41,823 nucleotides of DNA, taken from positions 1 through 41,823 of the forward strand of contig NZ_AZEF01000011.1 of the NCBI RefSeq assembly GCF_001434915.1, given 5' to 3'. The stretch is from Liquorilactobacillus capillatus DSM 19910 (GTDB lineage: Bacteria; Bacillota; Bacilli; Lactobacillales; Lactobacillaceae). Positions 18,720 to 28,206 of the stretch are shown in pieces (position 1 is the stretch's first letter; each line of letters begins with the position of its first letter). The translations under genes were made by a program, and so were the position numbers. Under the pieces are notes generated by a model that saw nothing but the letters and a program-made list of their open reading frames with translations, was not told where the DNA came from and ran no database searches.

Positions 18720-19628
18720 TTAACCTTTTAAGTACAACTTAAATAATTCAAAATATAATCTACTACTAATCAAAAAACGACAAATAGTTTGCTGCTCTCT
18801 AATCCATGATTTTAGCACATATATGTCCATATTTTTTTTGTGATTACAAATATAATACGCTATTGAATACCAACTTTGACGGTATAACCAGTAGTTTCGA
18901 TACATATAGTTGTACGGCAATAAATCCGAAATATATTTTTTTTCTTTAATATTTTCAATAATAAATTCGATTGAAATTGTTTTAGTTATATTATTATCAT
19001 GGTGTCGGTAATTACCCATAATAGTTTGATCTATAAAAGCATCTCCTTCTAAAAGAGATCTTAAATATATCACTGTATCGTTTAACATGTACACATCTAA
19101 AATACCACTTTTAATTAAAGAAGACCTACGAAAAACCGTAGTAAATGTAGATGTTGGCTTATTGTATTTAAATCCAAAACTTTTAATAAACTTCTTTCTC
19201 GAAATATTACCATCATACTCAAGTCGTTTTGGCTTTAAAATTTTTTGTTCTTTTTCAAAAAAATCATTTACTGAAAAACTAATAAACGCTAATGTTTGAT
19301 TGACTTTTAACCGTCTTACGGCCTTTTTAAGAAAGTCATCCCTAATATAATAATCATCATCATCCATAAATACTATAAAACTTCCTCTAGAAACACTTAA
19401 ACCAAATCTTCGACAAAACCCTGGACCTAAATTCTCCTTGTTTTTATAATAACGAATTTTATCACCATATTTCTCAACTAGTTTTAACTCTATTTTACTT
19501 GATGGTTCATCATCAACAATAATAACTTCTACATTAGAAAAGGATTGTAATAAAATAGACTCTATCGCCTTCTCCAAGTACTTTAATCTATGATACGTTG
19601 GAATAACGAAAGAAACTTCTATGGACAT
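18720..19628 (-). CDS. Glycosyltransferase family 2 (third GT2 of the operon)
   Basis: A 302-residue cytoplasmic-face enzyme predicted to add one sugar to the EPS repeat unit. The GT-A fold is clear: VSFVIPTYHRLKYLEKAIESIL at the N-terminus (inverting GT2 start), VEVIIVDDEPS, NLGPGFCRRFGL and the metal-binding FMDDDDYY near residues 91-98. The C-terminal part (about 200-302) is unusual and carries no membrane helix. ATG 19628 has GAAGGAGAG upstream. It lies 21 bases before wzx and 24 bases after the pyruvyl transferase gene. Donor and acceptor cannot be read from sequence. Confidence 0.88.
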   Translation of the reverse strand: MSIEVSFVIPTYHRLKYLEKAIESILLQSFSNVEVIIVDDEPSSKIELKLVEKYGDKIRYYKNKENLGPGFCRRFGLSVSRGSFIVFMDDDDYYIRDDFLKKAVRRLKVNQTLAFISFSVNDFFEKEQKILKPKRLEYDGNISRKKFIKSFGFKYNKPTSTFTTVFRRSSLIKSGILDVYMLNDTVIYLRSLLEGDAFIDQTIMGNYRHHDNNITKTISIEFIIENIKEKKYISDLLPYNYMYRNYWLYRQSWYSIAYYICNHKKNMDIYVLKSWIREQQTICRFLISSRLYFELFKLYLKG

Positions 19629-19652
19629 ACTATCTCTCCTTCACTTCATTAA

Positions 19653-20765
19653 TTAATTAATTAATTTATCTACATAAATAAACTGTTTCTTTGCGGCTAA
19701 CTCATATTTTCTTAGTTTAGATATTGGCATTGTATTCGCTAATCTAAAAATCTGTTCATACTCTTTCGAATTTAAATTAGTTAATTTTATAGACATCTGT
19801 TTAGGATAAAGATCTTTAATAACATTTATTGTCTTATCACTGTATGGGACAACTATTTGATTTATCTGACATTTCCAACCAATTATCATTGAATGAAATC
19901 TACTACTAACTAAATACTTTGACGAAGCTATTATGCCAATTTTTTTTTCAATATTATCATTATCATAAACAGATATGTGTTTTATACTACTATGTTTTAG
20001 TTTAGATAGAATTAAACTTATTACTTCATTATCTTTCTCTTCATTACAAAAAGAAATCAAATTTACTTTTAACTTTTTTTTCAAAGAATACTCAATAAGA
20101 TTAACTAACCAACCTACATATGCTGAATTATATTTATCGAGACTTTTAAAATTTGATCGTCTGTCGTACTTTAGATTGACGGGTACAATAGACACTGAGT
20201 TAGTTTTTATATTTTTTTTATTTAAAGGATAGTTAAACACTACATCAGGAGCATAACTTACATTCTTCAGCTTTTTAAAAAGCTCATACGACTGTTTATC
20301 CCGAAACACAACTCCCTCAATCTTTGAAAAAAATTCTGTATAAGCCTCATAATACTTTTTATTTCTATATGGTCCAAAATTACTACCAATTATGAAGTAA
20401 TGTTTGGATAGCCTCATATTAATTTTTCGTTCCTTGGATAATTCACAATTTTTTTCAATTTGTTGGAATATTGACCCTCCAATCTCAATAATTGCTTTAT
20501 AGTGAGTGGGATAACCAAGAAATACATTACTACTTACCTTGTTTCTTATAAATCTTAATATCCTATTGAAAATGTTTTTATAAATAATATGTATATTTTT
20601 TAAATCTACGAAAGAATTTGCAAATTCTTTTTCAATATATATTTCAAATATCTCATTAGGATAATTTTTTACTAGAGTTCTTACAAAAAGATCGTCTCCT
20701 ACATTTCCTTTAAAATATGCACTAATATATATTTTACGTTTATTATTAGAGACTATTTCAACCAC
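19653..20765 (-). CDS. Polysaccharide pyruvyl transferase family protein
   Basis: Predicted to transfer pyruvate from phosphoenolpyruvate onto a sugar of the repeat unit, giving a negatively charged ketal. The 370-residue soluble protein has the family start KIYISAYFKGNVGDDLFVRT (residues about 11-30), the IEIGGSIFQQ strand, IIGSNFGPY, FRDKQSY and the late motif SSRFHSMIIGWK (about residues 283-294). These match the pyruvyl transferase (CsaB/WcaK-like) fold. The start is GTG 20765 with AAAGGAG upstream. It sits between two GT2 genes. Some family members act on teichoic acids or other substrates, but the location favours EPS. Confidence 0.85.
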   Translation of the reverse strand: MVEIVSNNKRKIYISAYFKGNVGDDLFVRTLVKNYPNEIFEIYIEKEFANSFVDLKNIHIIYKNIFNRILRFIRNKVSSNVFLGYPTHYKAIIEIGGSIFQQIEKNCELSKERKINMRLSKHYFIIGSNFGPYRNKKYYEAYTEFFSKIEGVVFRDKQSYELFKKLKNVSYAPDVVFNYPLNKKNIKTNSVSIVPVNLKYDRRSNFKSLDKYNSAYVGWLVNLIEYSLKKKLKVNLISFCNEEKDNEVISLILSKLKHSSIKHISVYDNDNIEKKIGIIASSKYLVSSRFHSMIIGWKCQINQIVVPYSDKTINVIKDLYPKQMSIKLTNLNSKEYEQIFRLANTMPISKLRKYELAAKKQFIYVDKLIN

Positions 20766-20815
20766 AAATATTTTTCTCCTTTCAAAACTTACTCACAAGA
20801 AATTAACATACTTAT

Positions 20816-21862
20816 TCAGCGTACCTTCAAGCGATTACCTCTAATTTTTTTAAGTAATATTAACAGTATCATCCCGAATAAGTTATTGTCTTTTATAATT
20901 TTAAATGCTAAAACTTTGTAAAAATGTTTAAAATTCGGGGTATAGCCTCTGTACTCGTTATAATATATGGAATTTCTAATTCTGTGTATCTCTTTCTTCT
21001 TAGATATTAAATCTAATTCACTATTTATTACTGACATTATACAAACATAATATGATTTAGAGATCATTTTATTTGACAAATCTATCAAACTATCATCATT
21101 ATGATTCCACTTCAGGGCGTACTTCATTCTTAACTTGTTGACATATTCTATATTATGAAGTTCCATTCTGTTATAGTAACTAGTTACACTGGTCTTGTTT
21201 TCTCTATAATAGTAGAGTATATCACTTATATACATAACGCTATTGCTATTATCTACTATTTTCAAGCTTTCCATAAAATCCTCATATGTCGATATGCTTC
21301 TTTCATTTTTGCTTTCTTGAATCTTACTAAATAGCTTTCTGTTTATACATTTACTCGACAACGAATTTAACTTTTCTGTACCTAATATTAATTGATAAAT
21401 GTACTGCATACTACTACCTTGAAAATAGGTACTTGTTTCAAAACCATATGAATACATCGGAACATTAAGTTTCTCTGATTTCGATAAATTGAATAATAAT
21501 AAATCGACTTTTTTGAGTTTAAGACTATTTTTAAGTACATTTAAAGCATTTAAACTTAGCTTATCATCTGAGTCCAAAAATACAATATACTTTCCTCTAG
21601 ATATTTCTATTCCTTTCCTTCTTGTTTCAACTACTCCCTCATTAGCTTTATTTTTCAAAATAAACTTTTGAGAATATTTTTTTTGGAATATACGACAAAT
21701 TTCCAAGCTATTATCGGTGGAGCCATCATTTACTAGAATACACTCAAAATCTTGGAATGTTTGATTTACTACTGACCTTAAACACTCACTTAAAAACCTA
21801 TCCTGATTATAAATTGGTATTATTATTGAAAAAAATGGAGTGGTTTTTACTTTATTATTCAC
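20816..21862 (-). CDS. Glycosyltransferase family 2 (second GT2 of the operon)
   Basis: A 348-residue GT-A enzyme with FFSIIIPIYNQDRFLSECLR, a start common to CpsI/EpsI-like transferases, then VNDGSTDNSLEIC, NEGVVETRRKGIE and the metal motif FLDSDDKLS (about residues 94-102). The C-terminal half contains the HNIEYVNKLRMKYALKW region and a basic hydrophobic tail that may sit on the membrane. The start is GTG 21862 with GGAAAGG upstream; an out-of-frame ATG in between stops at once. It is flanked by wzy and the pyruvyl transferase gene. The sugar is unknown. Confidence 0.9.
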   Translation of the reverse strand: MNNKVKTTPFFSIIIPIYNQDRFLSECLRSVVNQTFQDFECILVNDGSTDNSLEICRIFQKKYSQKFILKNKANEGVVETRRKGIEISRGKYIVFLDSDDKLSLNALNVLKNSLKLKKVDLLLFNLSKSEKLNVPMYSYGFETSTYFQGSSMQYIYQLILGTEKLNSLSSKCINRKLFSKIQESKNERSISTYEDFMESLKIVDNSNSVMYISDILYYYRENKTSVTSYYNRMELHNIEYVNKLRMKYALKWNHNDDSLIDLSNKMISKSYYVCIMSVINSELDLISKKKEIHRIRNSIYYNEYRGYTPNFKHFYKVLAFKIIKDNNLFGMILLILLKKIRGNRLKVR

Positions 21863-21940
21863 AAATCATCGTACCTTTCCACAATATTAAGTAATTGAAT
21901 ACTCTAAACTTAGCGTTTAACTTCAGCTAATTTTTTTATT

Positions 21941-23224
21941 TTATTTTAAATTTAAAATAAATATTTTGTAATATATATATATAAAAATAAGTGTTAATAT
22001 CCCAGTAATATTGAAAAGTAACTGAGTGGTTATACTATAATATGCCATAGTATATGGAAAGAAACAAAAAGATAATAAAATTAATTGACCATTTCTTTTT
22101 ACAGAAGATGCCGTTTTTATCAAAAAAGAATTTATTAATAAACTACCAATAAAGTATACAAAGAAAATATATATAATCATACCTAAGAGTCCGAAGTTTA
22201 ATACATATTCAAAAATAGTGGCTACATTTCCTCCATAGTTTAAATTTCCTAAATAAACGAAATTTGGTAACTCAATATTATTACTAAAAAGTGGTATTCC
22301 CCTTTCAGAGTAAACCATATCCAACTTTAAATTAAGTACTTGTAATGGACTCCCAATATAATAAGAAATATATGTTAAAATAGACTGAGTTTGTGATAAT
22401 TCTACATTGCTTGTTTTTATTATACTTCTCACTGAATAAGCAATCACAATAATAATTAATACAGAAGGTACTATAATCTTCAAAACTGAAAATAAAGCTT
22501 TTTTTAACTTAGTACTTTCCCAAGTTATCTTTTCAAAATACAATATACAATAATCGAATAATCCAGCTGAAAATAATCGTAATATTTCCGTACGAGATGC
22601 TGAAAAAATAGTTATTATAATAGCAGAAAAAATTATTATTATGGAAGGAATATTTTTGGTGATTTTTTGTTTTAATATTAAACAATTATTGACTAAGTAA
22701 AATATAGTTACATAAGAAATTGCCGTAACAATTTTAAAACCTTGGCGTATCAGAGGGTTCATAGAAGCTGTATCATCGTTACCCATGCTTGCCGATTTTG
22801 TGTATGCAAAAGCATTTATAGTTGATCCTCCATTTAGTACCCCTACTTTATATGCTTCCAAACCGTATAAACAAGTTAAAAATAACACGATCATCATTAC
22901 TATAACTTCAAAACTTTTACTAACTTTAATAAGCTTCAAATTATTAGTATCATTTTTATATATTTTTTTACCTGGATTTAAATTAAATTTTGTTGATATA
23001 AAACATGCAATAGTCATCGTCACCATTCCAGTAGTAACGACAAACATAGTCATAGCTGATACCTGCATTTCCCATATATCCGCACTAAACCAGGCAAAAA
23101 AGTTACCTATAAGAATCATTATTGAAGAAATAACAGCTGGTATTATTATGTTTCCACGAAAAATAATTAAGTTAACTATAACTATAAACAACTCTATAGC
23201 TAACAAAAAATAGTAATTTACCAT
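21941..23224 (-). CDS. wzy: EPS repeat-unit polymerase (Wzy-like)
   Basis: A 427-residue membrane protein with about 11-12 hydrophobic segments and few conserved motifs, as usual for Wzy polymerases. The long outside loop after the middle helices (about residues 285-325, with SPLQVLNLKLDMVYSERG) fits the periplasm-side catalytic loop of the family. The N-terminal pattern (FLLAIELFIVIVNLIIF) resembles oligosaccharide repeat-unit polymerases of lactobacilli. ATG 23224 follows AGGAGG. Being in the EPS operon with the only other large membrane protein being the flippase supports the role. Confidence 0.82.
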   Translation of the reverse strand: MVNYYFLLAIELFIVIVNLIIFRGNIIIPAVISSIMILIGNFFAWFSADIWEMQVSAMTMFVVTTGMVTMTIACFISTKFNLNPGKKIYKNDTNNLKLIKVSKSFEVIVMMIVLFLTCLYGLEAYKVGVLNGGSTINAFAYTKSASMGNDDTASMNPLIRQGFKIVTAISYVTIFYLVNNCLILKQKITKNIPSIIIIFSAIIITIFSASRTEILRLFSAGLFDYCILYFEKITWESTKLKKALFSVLKIIVPSVLIIIVIAYSVRSIIKTSNVELSQTQSILTYISYYIGSPLQVLNLKLDMVYSERGIPLFSNNIELPNFVYLGNLNYGGNVATIFEYVLNFGLLGMIIYIFFVYFIGSLLINSFLIKTASSVKRNGQLILLSFCFFPYTMAYYSITTQLLFNITGILTLIFIYIYYKIFILNLK

Positions 23225-23241
23225 ATGGTCCTCCTAAAATA

Positions 23242-24150
23242 CTAATAATGATTTATAAGAATAGAAAACTTAAATAATAACGTTGCCAATAATGTAGGTC
23301 TTTTAAACCTAATATCAAAAAGTATAGAAATTTTATTTTTTGAATTTTTTCTATAATTAATTAGTTTATTTAAAAAGTTCTTTTGTGACTTTGTTAGTAA
23401 TGAACTATATCCATTTGACAAGTCTTGTGCTGGATTCATGTAAGCAGAATCAGTTGTAAATATTTTTTTTAATCTATCTACTCTTCCTAAAAGAATGTTA
23501 CCATCTCTCGACGAATTTGTTTTATATCTAATATGATAAAACTTTGGCTTACTGCAAAAATAAATATCACCAAAAAGATATCCTAAAAGTCCGACCCAAT
23601 AATCATGTGTTATCCTAGTATCTCTGGGCACATATAACCTAACTATCCTCATAAGTTCTTTATTCCAAATCATTCCACATCCTTGAAAATATTCAGTAGC
23701 TATAGCCATTTTGAAAGAGCTTGGTTTTGGTTTTCTTTTTTCTTGTTGTAATCTTTTTTTTAAATTTTCATCTACACTAATTGCACCTACATGTGCTAAT
23801 TTTGGTCCTTTATCTTTATGATTCTCTATTAATTTTATACAAGAAATTACTTTATCGTCCATCCATAAATCATCTTGATCTGAAAAACCATAATAATCAT
23901 ATTCTTGTGCACTCTGAATTAAATAAAAAAAACTTTTTCTATAACCTATATTTGCGTCTTTAATGATTTCTATTTTATTTCTATATTTTTTCCGTAAATC
24001 AAATAATACATCCAATGTATTATCTGATGATCCATCATCTCTTACTAATATGTGAGCATCTACTTCCCTTTGAGCAATAATACTTTCTACTTGTCTTTTT
24101 ACTACACTCTGTCCATTAAACGTTGAAAGCAATATTAAAATTCTTTTCAT
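23242..24150 (-). CDS. Glycosyltransferase family 2, rhamnosyltransferase-like (first GT2)
   Basis: A 302-residue GT-A enzyme: KRILILLSTFNGQSVVKRQV, ILVRDDGSSDNTLDVL, NIGYRKSFFYLIQ, then the strong SDQDDLWMDDKV motif (about residues 93-104) and later ITHDYWVGLLGYLFGD. The SDQDDxW motif and TFNG start are typical of rhamnosyltransferase/RfbN-like GT2 enzymes, which fits the rmlABCD genes nearby, but donor identity remains inference. ATG 24150 has AAAGGATGG upstream and replaces a start three codons earlier without spacing. It lies 19 bases after the GT4 gene. Confidence 0.88.
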   Translation of the reverse strand: MKRILILLSTFNGQSVVKRQVESIIAQREVDAHILVRDDGSSDNTLDVLFDLRKKYRNKIEIIKDANIGYRKSFFYLIQSAQEYDYYGFSDQDDLWMDDKVISCIKLIENHKDKGPKLAHVGAISVDENLKKRLQQEKRKPKPSSFKMAIATEYFQGCGMIWNKELMRIVRLYVPRDTRITHDYWVGLLGYLFGDIYFCSKPKFYHIRYKTNSSRDGNILLGRVDRLKKIFTTDSAYMNPAQDLSNGYSSLLTKSQKNFLNKLINYRKNSKNKISILFDIRFKRPTLLATLLFKFSILINHY

Positions 24151-24169
24151 AGTTACCATCCTTTTGAAA

Positions 24170-25417
24170 CTATAAACTACTCAAAAAATTATCTAAGTAT
24201 TCTTCTGAGTTAAATTCACTTTCTATTTTCTGTAATCCTTTATTTACGATATTGTCTAAAAATATACTATCTCTAGTAATTCTAATATACGCTTCTGAAA
24301 GAAGTTTTGGTAACTTCTCATAATTATTTTCAACTATAATCCCGCAATCGGAAACGTATTCTGGTATTCCTCCAACATCAGTCGTTATAACTGGGGTCCC
24401 ACAGGCTATAGATTCTAACATAGTTAATCCTGCTGGCTCCTCCCATACTGATGGAAGAATTGAGACATCTGCAATATTATACATATACACCAAATCATTA
24501 TTCGGAATATAACCTGTAAAAAAAATTTTTTTTCTAGAATTATTATTAATATCATCTGCTATTTCTTTTAAACTGTAATAATAACTATCTTTTAAATCCG
24601 AATCATAAATCAGACTACCTATAATTAGAACAACAATATCTTCATTTTCTGGAAAAAGCTTTACTGCCTCTAACAGTCTGTCAACACCCTTTTCTGGAGA
24701 GAGTCTTCCTGCGTATACAACAACTTTACAATTCTCTTTAATATCATATTTATCACGAACTAGTTCTAATTTAGAACTAGTTTTTTTAATTTGCCTAAAT
24801 ACTTTAGTATCTACACAATTATAGCAAGTTGTTATTTTCTTTTTTGAAATAGGACCAATGACGCTATTACTTTTTGCTACTTGTTCACCTACATAATTAC
24901 TAACACATATAATTTTTTTTGCTTCTTGGATGATTTTCTTACATTTTCCATTTATACGTGGAACATTATGTAGATGAACATAGTATTTTTCTGAATATTT
25001 AGTTTTCAAATTTCGAAATACATTACAGAAAATCATGTTATTTTCAATAATTACTGCATCAAAGTTTCTTTTTCTTAAATCAATATGTACTTTAAAAAGC
25101 ATATACAACATTGAAAAAACTGACCTATATGAGATACTTTTTTTATTTTTAAAAAATTTGCTTACAATAAAGAATAATATTTTATCAAATAATTTTATAA
25201 CATTTGGAACCTCTGTCCAATAAAACTTAGTGTTATTATACTTTTTAGCTGTATTAAAGGCCTTTTTTTCAAAAAACGTGAAGATTGAGAGTTCAGCTTT
25301 TTTTTCACGCTCATTATTCTTCACTAATTGTTCTACTAATTGACTTACCGCTCCTCCTTTGCTGGCTGGTACTGGATAGCCTCCATTAGAATCAGGTACT
25401 ATAATAGCTATATTCAT
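24170..25417 (-). CDS. Glycosyltransferase family 4
   Basis: A 415-residue GT-B enzyme predicted to add a sugar to the repeat unit with retention. The N-terminal half starts MNIAIIVPDSNGGYPVPASK with GGAVSQLVEQLV (acceptor side). The C-terminal half has YAGRLSPEKGVDRLLEAV, IIGSLIYDS, FFTGYIPNNDLVYMYNIADV and the donor-binding EX7E motif EPAGLTMLE, then CGTPVITTDVGGIPE. ATG 25417 follows AGGAGT. The gap to the upstream GT8 gene (161 bases) is the largest in the operon; it holds AT-rich self-complementary sequence but no clear terminator. Confidence 0.92.
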   Translation of the reverse strand: MNIAIIVPDSNGGYPVPASKGGAVSQLVEQLVKNNEREKKAELSIFTFFEKKAFNTAKKYNNTKFYWTEVPNVIKLFDKILFFIVSKFFKNKKSISYRSVFSMLYMLFKVHIDLRKRNFDAVIIENNMIFCNVFRNLKTKYSEKYYVHLHNVPRINGKCKKIIQEAKKIICVSNYVGEQVAKSNSVIGPISKKKITTCYNCVDTKVFRQIKKTSSKLELVRDKYDIKENCKVVVYAGRLSPEKGVDRLLEAVKLFPENEDIVVLIIGSLIYDSDLKDSYYYSLKEIADDINNNSRKKIFFTGYIPNNDLVYMYNIADVSILPSVWEEPAGLTMLESIACGTPVITTDVGGIPEYVSDCGIIVENNYEKLPKLLSEAYIRITRDSIFLDNIVNKGLQKIESEFNSEEYLDNFLSSL

Positions 25418-25578
25418 TTAAATATTACTCCTATCCACTTACTTTTAAAAAGTAAAATTCAAAGTATCTTCTAGTTCTTTATAAACGGGTTATAAAAAAT
25501 ATATATTTTAATATATATCTGTAATAATTTATCTTTTTAATTAACAATACTCACAATTTATATTGTTTTAAATACTTC

Positions 25579-26550
25579 TCAAAATATTGCTTTTATCTTT
25601 AAAATCAAAGGTCTAACATAAGCCTGCAAACACCCAAAAATAATTATAGCTATTTTCCTAGGCATCTTTTGGAAAATCACTTTCAAAAAGTTCTTTTTAT
25701 TGCTCATATTCACATTGATTTTCACATAAATATTTTCATCTTTTAAGTACTCTAGCCACTCTTCTTTATATGGATGTATGCTTTCTTTCACCCAAGGTCT
25801 ATTATTTAAGAAGGTGCTTGTAAAGTGAATTATCGAAGGATTGTCAATAGCCTTATTTATATCAGTCTGAGAATAAAAACCGATAGGTTTTCTATAACAA
25901 AGTAGTTCTTTATACTTCAATTCGAAGTAAGATGTTATTACATTAAATTTAGGTTCTAGGATTTTAAAATTTCCCTGCGCTAATTCATTTAAAATTCCTT
26001 GATCAGCCTGGATAAAACTTTTTTTATTCATTATTATTTTTTCTATTTTTTTATCATAGTTTTTCTTTTTCCAACAATTAATATCAATTAAAAGAACTCC
26101 ATCATTAAACATGTTAGAATCTCTTTTCAATTTAAACAAGCTTTTATAAGCTGGCCCCCATGGATCTATTGTACCAGCTAAAGCATAACCATTCATATCA
26201 GCATAAAACATCTTTTCAACATCATTGTTCGTTATCAACGTATCACAATCAAGATACAAAACTCTTTTTATATTAGGTAAGTCCGCAAAAATTTCAGTAA
26301 CATACAACCTGTAATACTGACATTTTGATCCTCTGTCTGGAATCAATCGTTCAGATATTTTTGGAGATTTTAAAATTTTAATTTTTATCCTATTATTTTC
26401 TAAATTTTCCAACCATTCTTTTGTTTCTTTGTTAATATTATCAAAAACTATGAAGATATTTAAATTAATGGTTGTATGTCTAATTAAAGAAAGTACCGAA
26501 ACAATTAATTGTGCTTCAAATCCGCTATTTAATGTATATAAAACATTCAA
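25579..26550 (-). CDS. Glycosyltransferase family 8
   Basis: A 323-residue retaining transferase of the LgtC/GalA type, probably a galactosyl- or glucosyltransferase that extends the lipid-linked sugar. It begins MNVLYTLNSGFEAQLIVSVL, has the donor/metal motif LYLDCDTLI with DCD at 101-103, MFNDGVLLIDINCW, and QADQGILN. The late IIHFTSTFLNNRPW corresponds to the family His motif. A basic, hydrophobic C-terminus (about 290-323) may bind the membrane, as in LgtC. The start is a TTG at 26550 with AAGGAGAG 7 bases upstream. It is the first glycosyltransferase after the priming/regulatory block, so it may add the second sugar. Confidence 0.9.
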   Translation of the reverse strand: MNVLYTLNSGFEAQLIVSVLSLIRHTTINLNIFIVFDNINKETKEWLENLENNRIKIKILKSPKISERLIPDRGSKCQYYRLYVTEIFADLPNIKRVLYLDCDTLITNNDVEKMFYADMNGYALAGTIDPWGPAYKSLFKLKRDSNMFNDGVLLIDINCWKKKNYDKKIEKIIMNKKSFIQADQGILNELAQGNFKILEPKFNVITSYFELKYKELLCYRKPIGFYSQTDINKAIDNPSIIHFTSTFLNNRPWVKESIHPYKEEWLEYLKDENIYVKINVNMSNKKNFLKVIFQKMPRKIAIIIFGCLQAYVRPLILKIKAIF

Positions 26551-26598
26551 TTAATTTCTCTCCTTACGTTAAAGAACTCTATTGTAGCACCTTGCCCG

Positions 26599-27342
26599 TT
26601 AATCTTTTTTTACTCCATAGTATCCATAACCATAGTAACCGTAATAGCCGTTTCCACCTTTAGTTTCAACATCATTTAACAAGGTACCTACAATATTCGC
26701 TTTAACGTGCTTTAATAACTCTACTGTTCGACGCACGGCCTCTTTTTCCGCAACATTTTGTCTTACTACTAAGATAGTTCCATCAACCTTTGTAGATAGT
26801 ACTTGCGCATCTGTTACTGATAAAACTGGCGGGGCATCATAAATAACTAAGTCTAGTTGTTTTTCTAATGAATCAATCAAAGAGTCCATTCTTCTAGAAT
26901 TAAGCAATTCTGCTGGATTAGGCGGCACTGGACCACTTGGCATAACAAATAAGTTATCTGTTGAAGTTTCGTAAATTGCTCCATTAACATTGAATTCACG
27001 ATTGGTTAAGTAGTTCGTCAGACCTTTAGGATTTGCAATGCTAAAGGTTGCATTAATTGTAGGGCGTCGCATATCGGCATCTACTAAGAGTGTCTTTAGT
27101 CCCTGCTTAGCAAATGTTACAGCTAAATTAGCAGCTACCGTCGATTTTCCTTCTGAAGCTAGGCTAGAAGTCAACATTAAAGATTTATATGTCTTATCAG
27201 CATTAGAAAATTGAATATTTGTTCGAATTGTTTTAAACTGCTCTGATATGACTGAATTGGGGGCAGCTGCAGTAATCATATGAACTCCATTCTCCATTGA
27301 ATCATTTGATAACTGCTTTTTTTTATTATTAAAAAATATCAT
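26599..27342 (-). CDS. cpsD: Tyrosine autokinase of capsule/EPS synthesis (CpsD/Wze type)
   Basis: A cytoplasmic BY-kinase that works with the membrane adaptor CpsC to control polymer length and export. The 247-residue protein has Walker A SSLASEGKST (59-68), Walker A' LLVDADMRRP (85-94) and Walker B LVIYDAPP (165-172). Its tyrosine-rich C-terminal tail (232-243, seven Tyr in a GYYGYYGYGYYG pattern) is the autophosphorylation site. ATG 27342 follows AAAGGGG. It is 14 bases after cpsC. No CpsB/Wzb phosphatase gene is found in the operon, although many lactobacillus clusters have one right here. Confidence 0.95.
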   Translation of the reverse strand: MIFFNNKKKQLSNDSMENGVHMITAAAPNSVISEQFKTIRTNIQFSNADKTYKSLMLTSSLASEGKSTVAANLAVTFAKQGLKTLLVDADMRRPTINATFSIANPKGLTNYLTNREFNVNGAIYETSTDNLFVMPSGPVPPNPAELLNSRRMDSLIDSLEKQLDLVIYDAPPVLSVTDAQVLSTKVDGTILVVRQNVAEKEAVRRTVELLKHVKANIVGTLLNDVETKGGNGYYGYYGYGYYGVKKD

Positions 27343-27356
27343 TATATTCCCCTTTC

Positions 27357-28118
27357 TTAAACACGTCGCCGTGTTGCAACACTTTGTTCATCAGTAACAA
27401 CACTGACCGCATGACGACTTGTACTCTTTTTCATATGGCTAACTGCACCTAAACTTACTAATCCCAGTTCATCAGTTAAGTAATTCTCATCTTTTACTGT
27501 CGTATCTAGTAAATCACGAATAACTACAATCGCAATTCCAATAACAATTCCTACTAGTAACCCGATTAAAATATTAAGTTGCTTATTTGGTGAAACTGGA
27601 TTTGTATTAGCCGTTGCTTTGGTTACAACAGTCACATTATCAACTTTCATCATTGTTTTAATCTTTTTACTAAACACGCTACCTAACGTATTGGCTATAT
27701 CAGAAGCAGTATATGCATTCTTATCCGTTACTGTCACACTCAAAACTTGTGAATTGGTTTGGTTTTCAATTGAAAGAGAATTTTGTAAATCACTTAGACT
27801 ACCACTATAGTTATCCTTCTGACGAACCTGTTTTAAGACTGGTGATAAAACTACGTCCTTTTTTAAAACGTCTTTATATGTATTGATAGCTTGCAAATCT
27901 GCTTGTTGGACATTAAATTGCATCTGTTGATTATCAACCTTTTGGTTAACCAATAAGTCGATCGTTGCACTATACTTTGGTGCCATAAAAACAAAAGAAA
28001 TAAAGAAGGCGACTATTCCACCAACAAGCCCCCACACCAAGATACTTAGAATGTTTTTGCGTAATAATTCCCATAACTGTTGAATATCAATTACTGTTTC
28101 CGTATTATTCTTTTCCAC
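27357..28118 (-). CDS. cpsC: Chain-length regulator / kinase adaptor (CpsC/Wzz type)
   Basis: A 253-residue polysaccharide co-polymerase. It has a membrane helix at about residues 23-45, an outside domain with the typical APKYSATIDLLV start, a second helix at about 182-201 preceded by PVSPNK (the proline-rich PxxP motif), and a short cytoplasmic tail that should activate CpsD. The start is GTG 28118; AAGGGAG lies 11 bases upstream. It precedes cpsD by 14 bases, the usual pairing. Confidence 0.94.
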   Translation of the reverse strand: MEKNNTETVIDIQQLWELLRKNILSILVWGLVGGIVAFFISFVFMAPKYSATIDLLVNQKVDNQQMQFNVQQADLQAINTYKDVLKKDVVLSPVLKQVRQKDNYSGSLSDLQNSLSIENQTNSQVLSVTVTDKNAYTASDIANTLGSVFSKKIKTMMKVDNVTVVTKATANTNPVSPNKQLNILIGLLVGIVIGIAIVVIRDLLDTTVKDENYLTDELGLVSLGAVSHMKKSTSRHAVSVVTDEQSVATRRRV

Positions 28119-28206
28119 TATCTATCTTGCTCCCTTAATCACTAAAATATTAATAAACTTAATCTATTTATAAAAAAATATAACGCAATTACCGCATAAA
28201 ATTATC

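Noticed and set aside
22785-23213. 142-codon plus-strand frame antisense to wzy
   Set aside because: Mirror of the hydrophobic wzy coding sequence; no start signal or family match.
25499-25518. ATATATAT/ATATATAT self-complementary run between the GT8 and GT4 genes
   Set aside because: Pure AT pairing with no T-run after it on the minus strand; too weak to call a terminator or promoter, although the 161-base gap is the largest in the operon.
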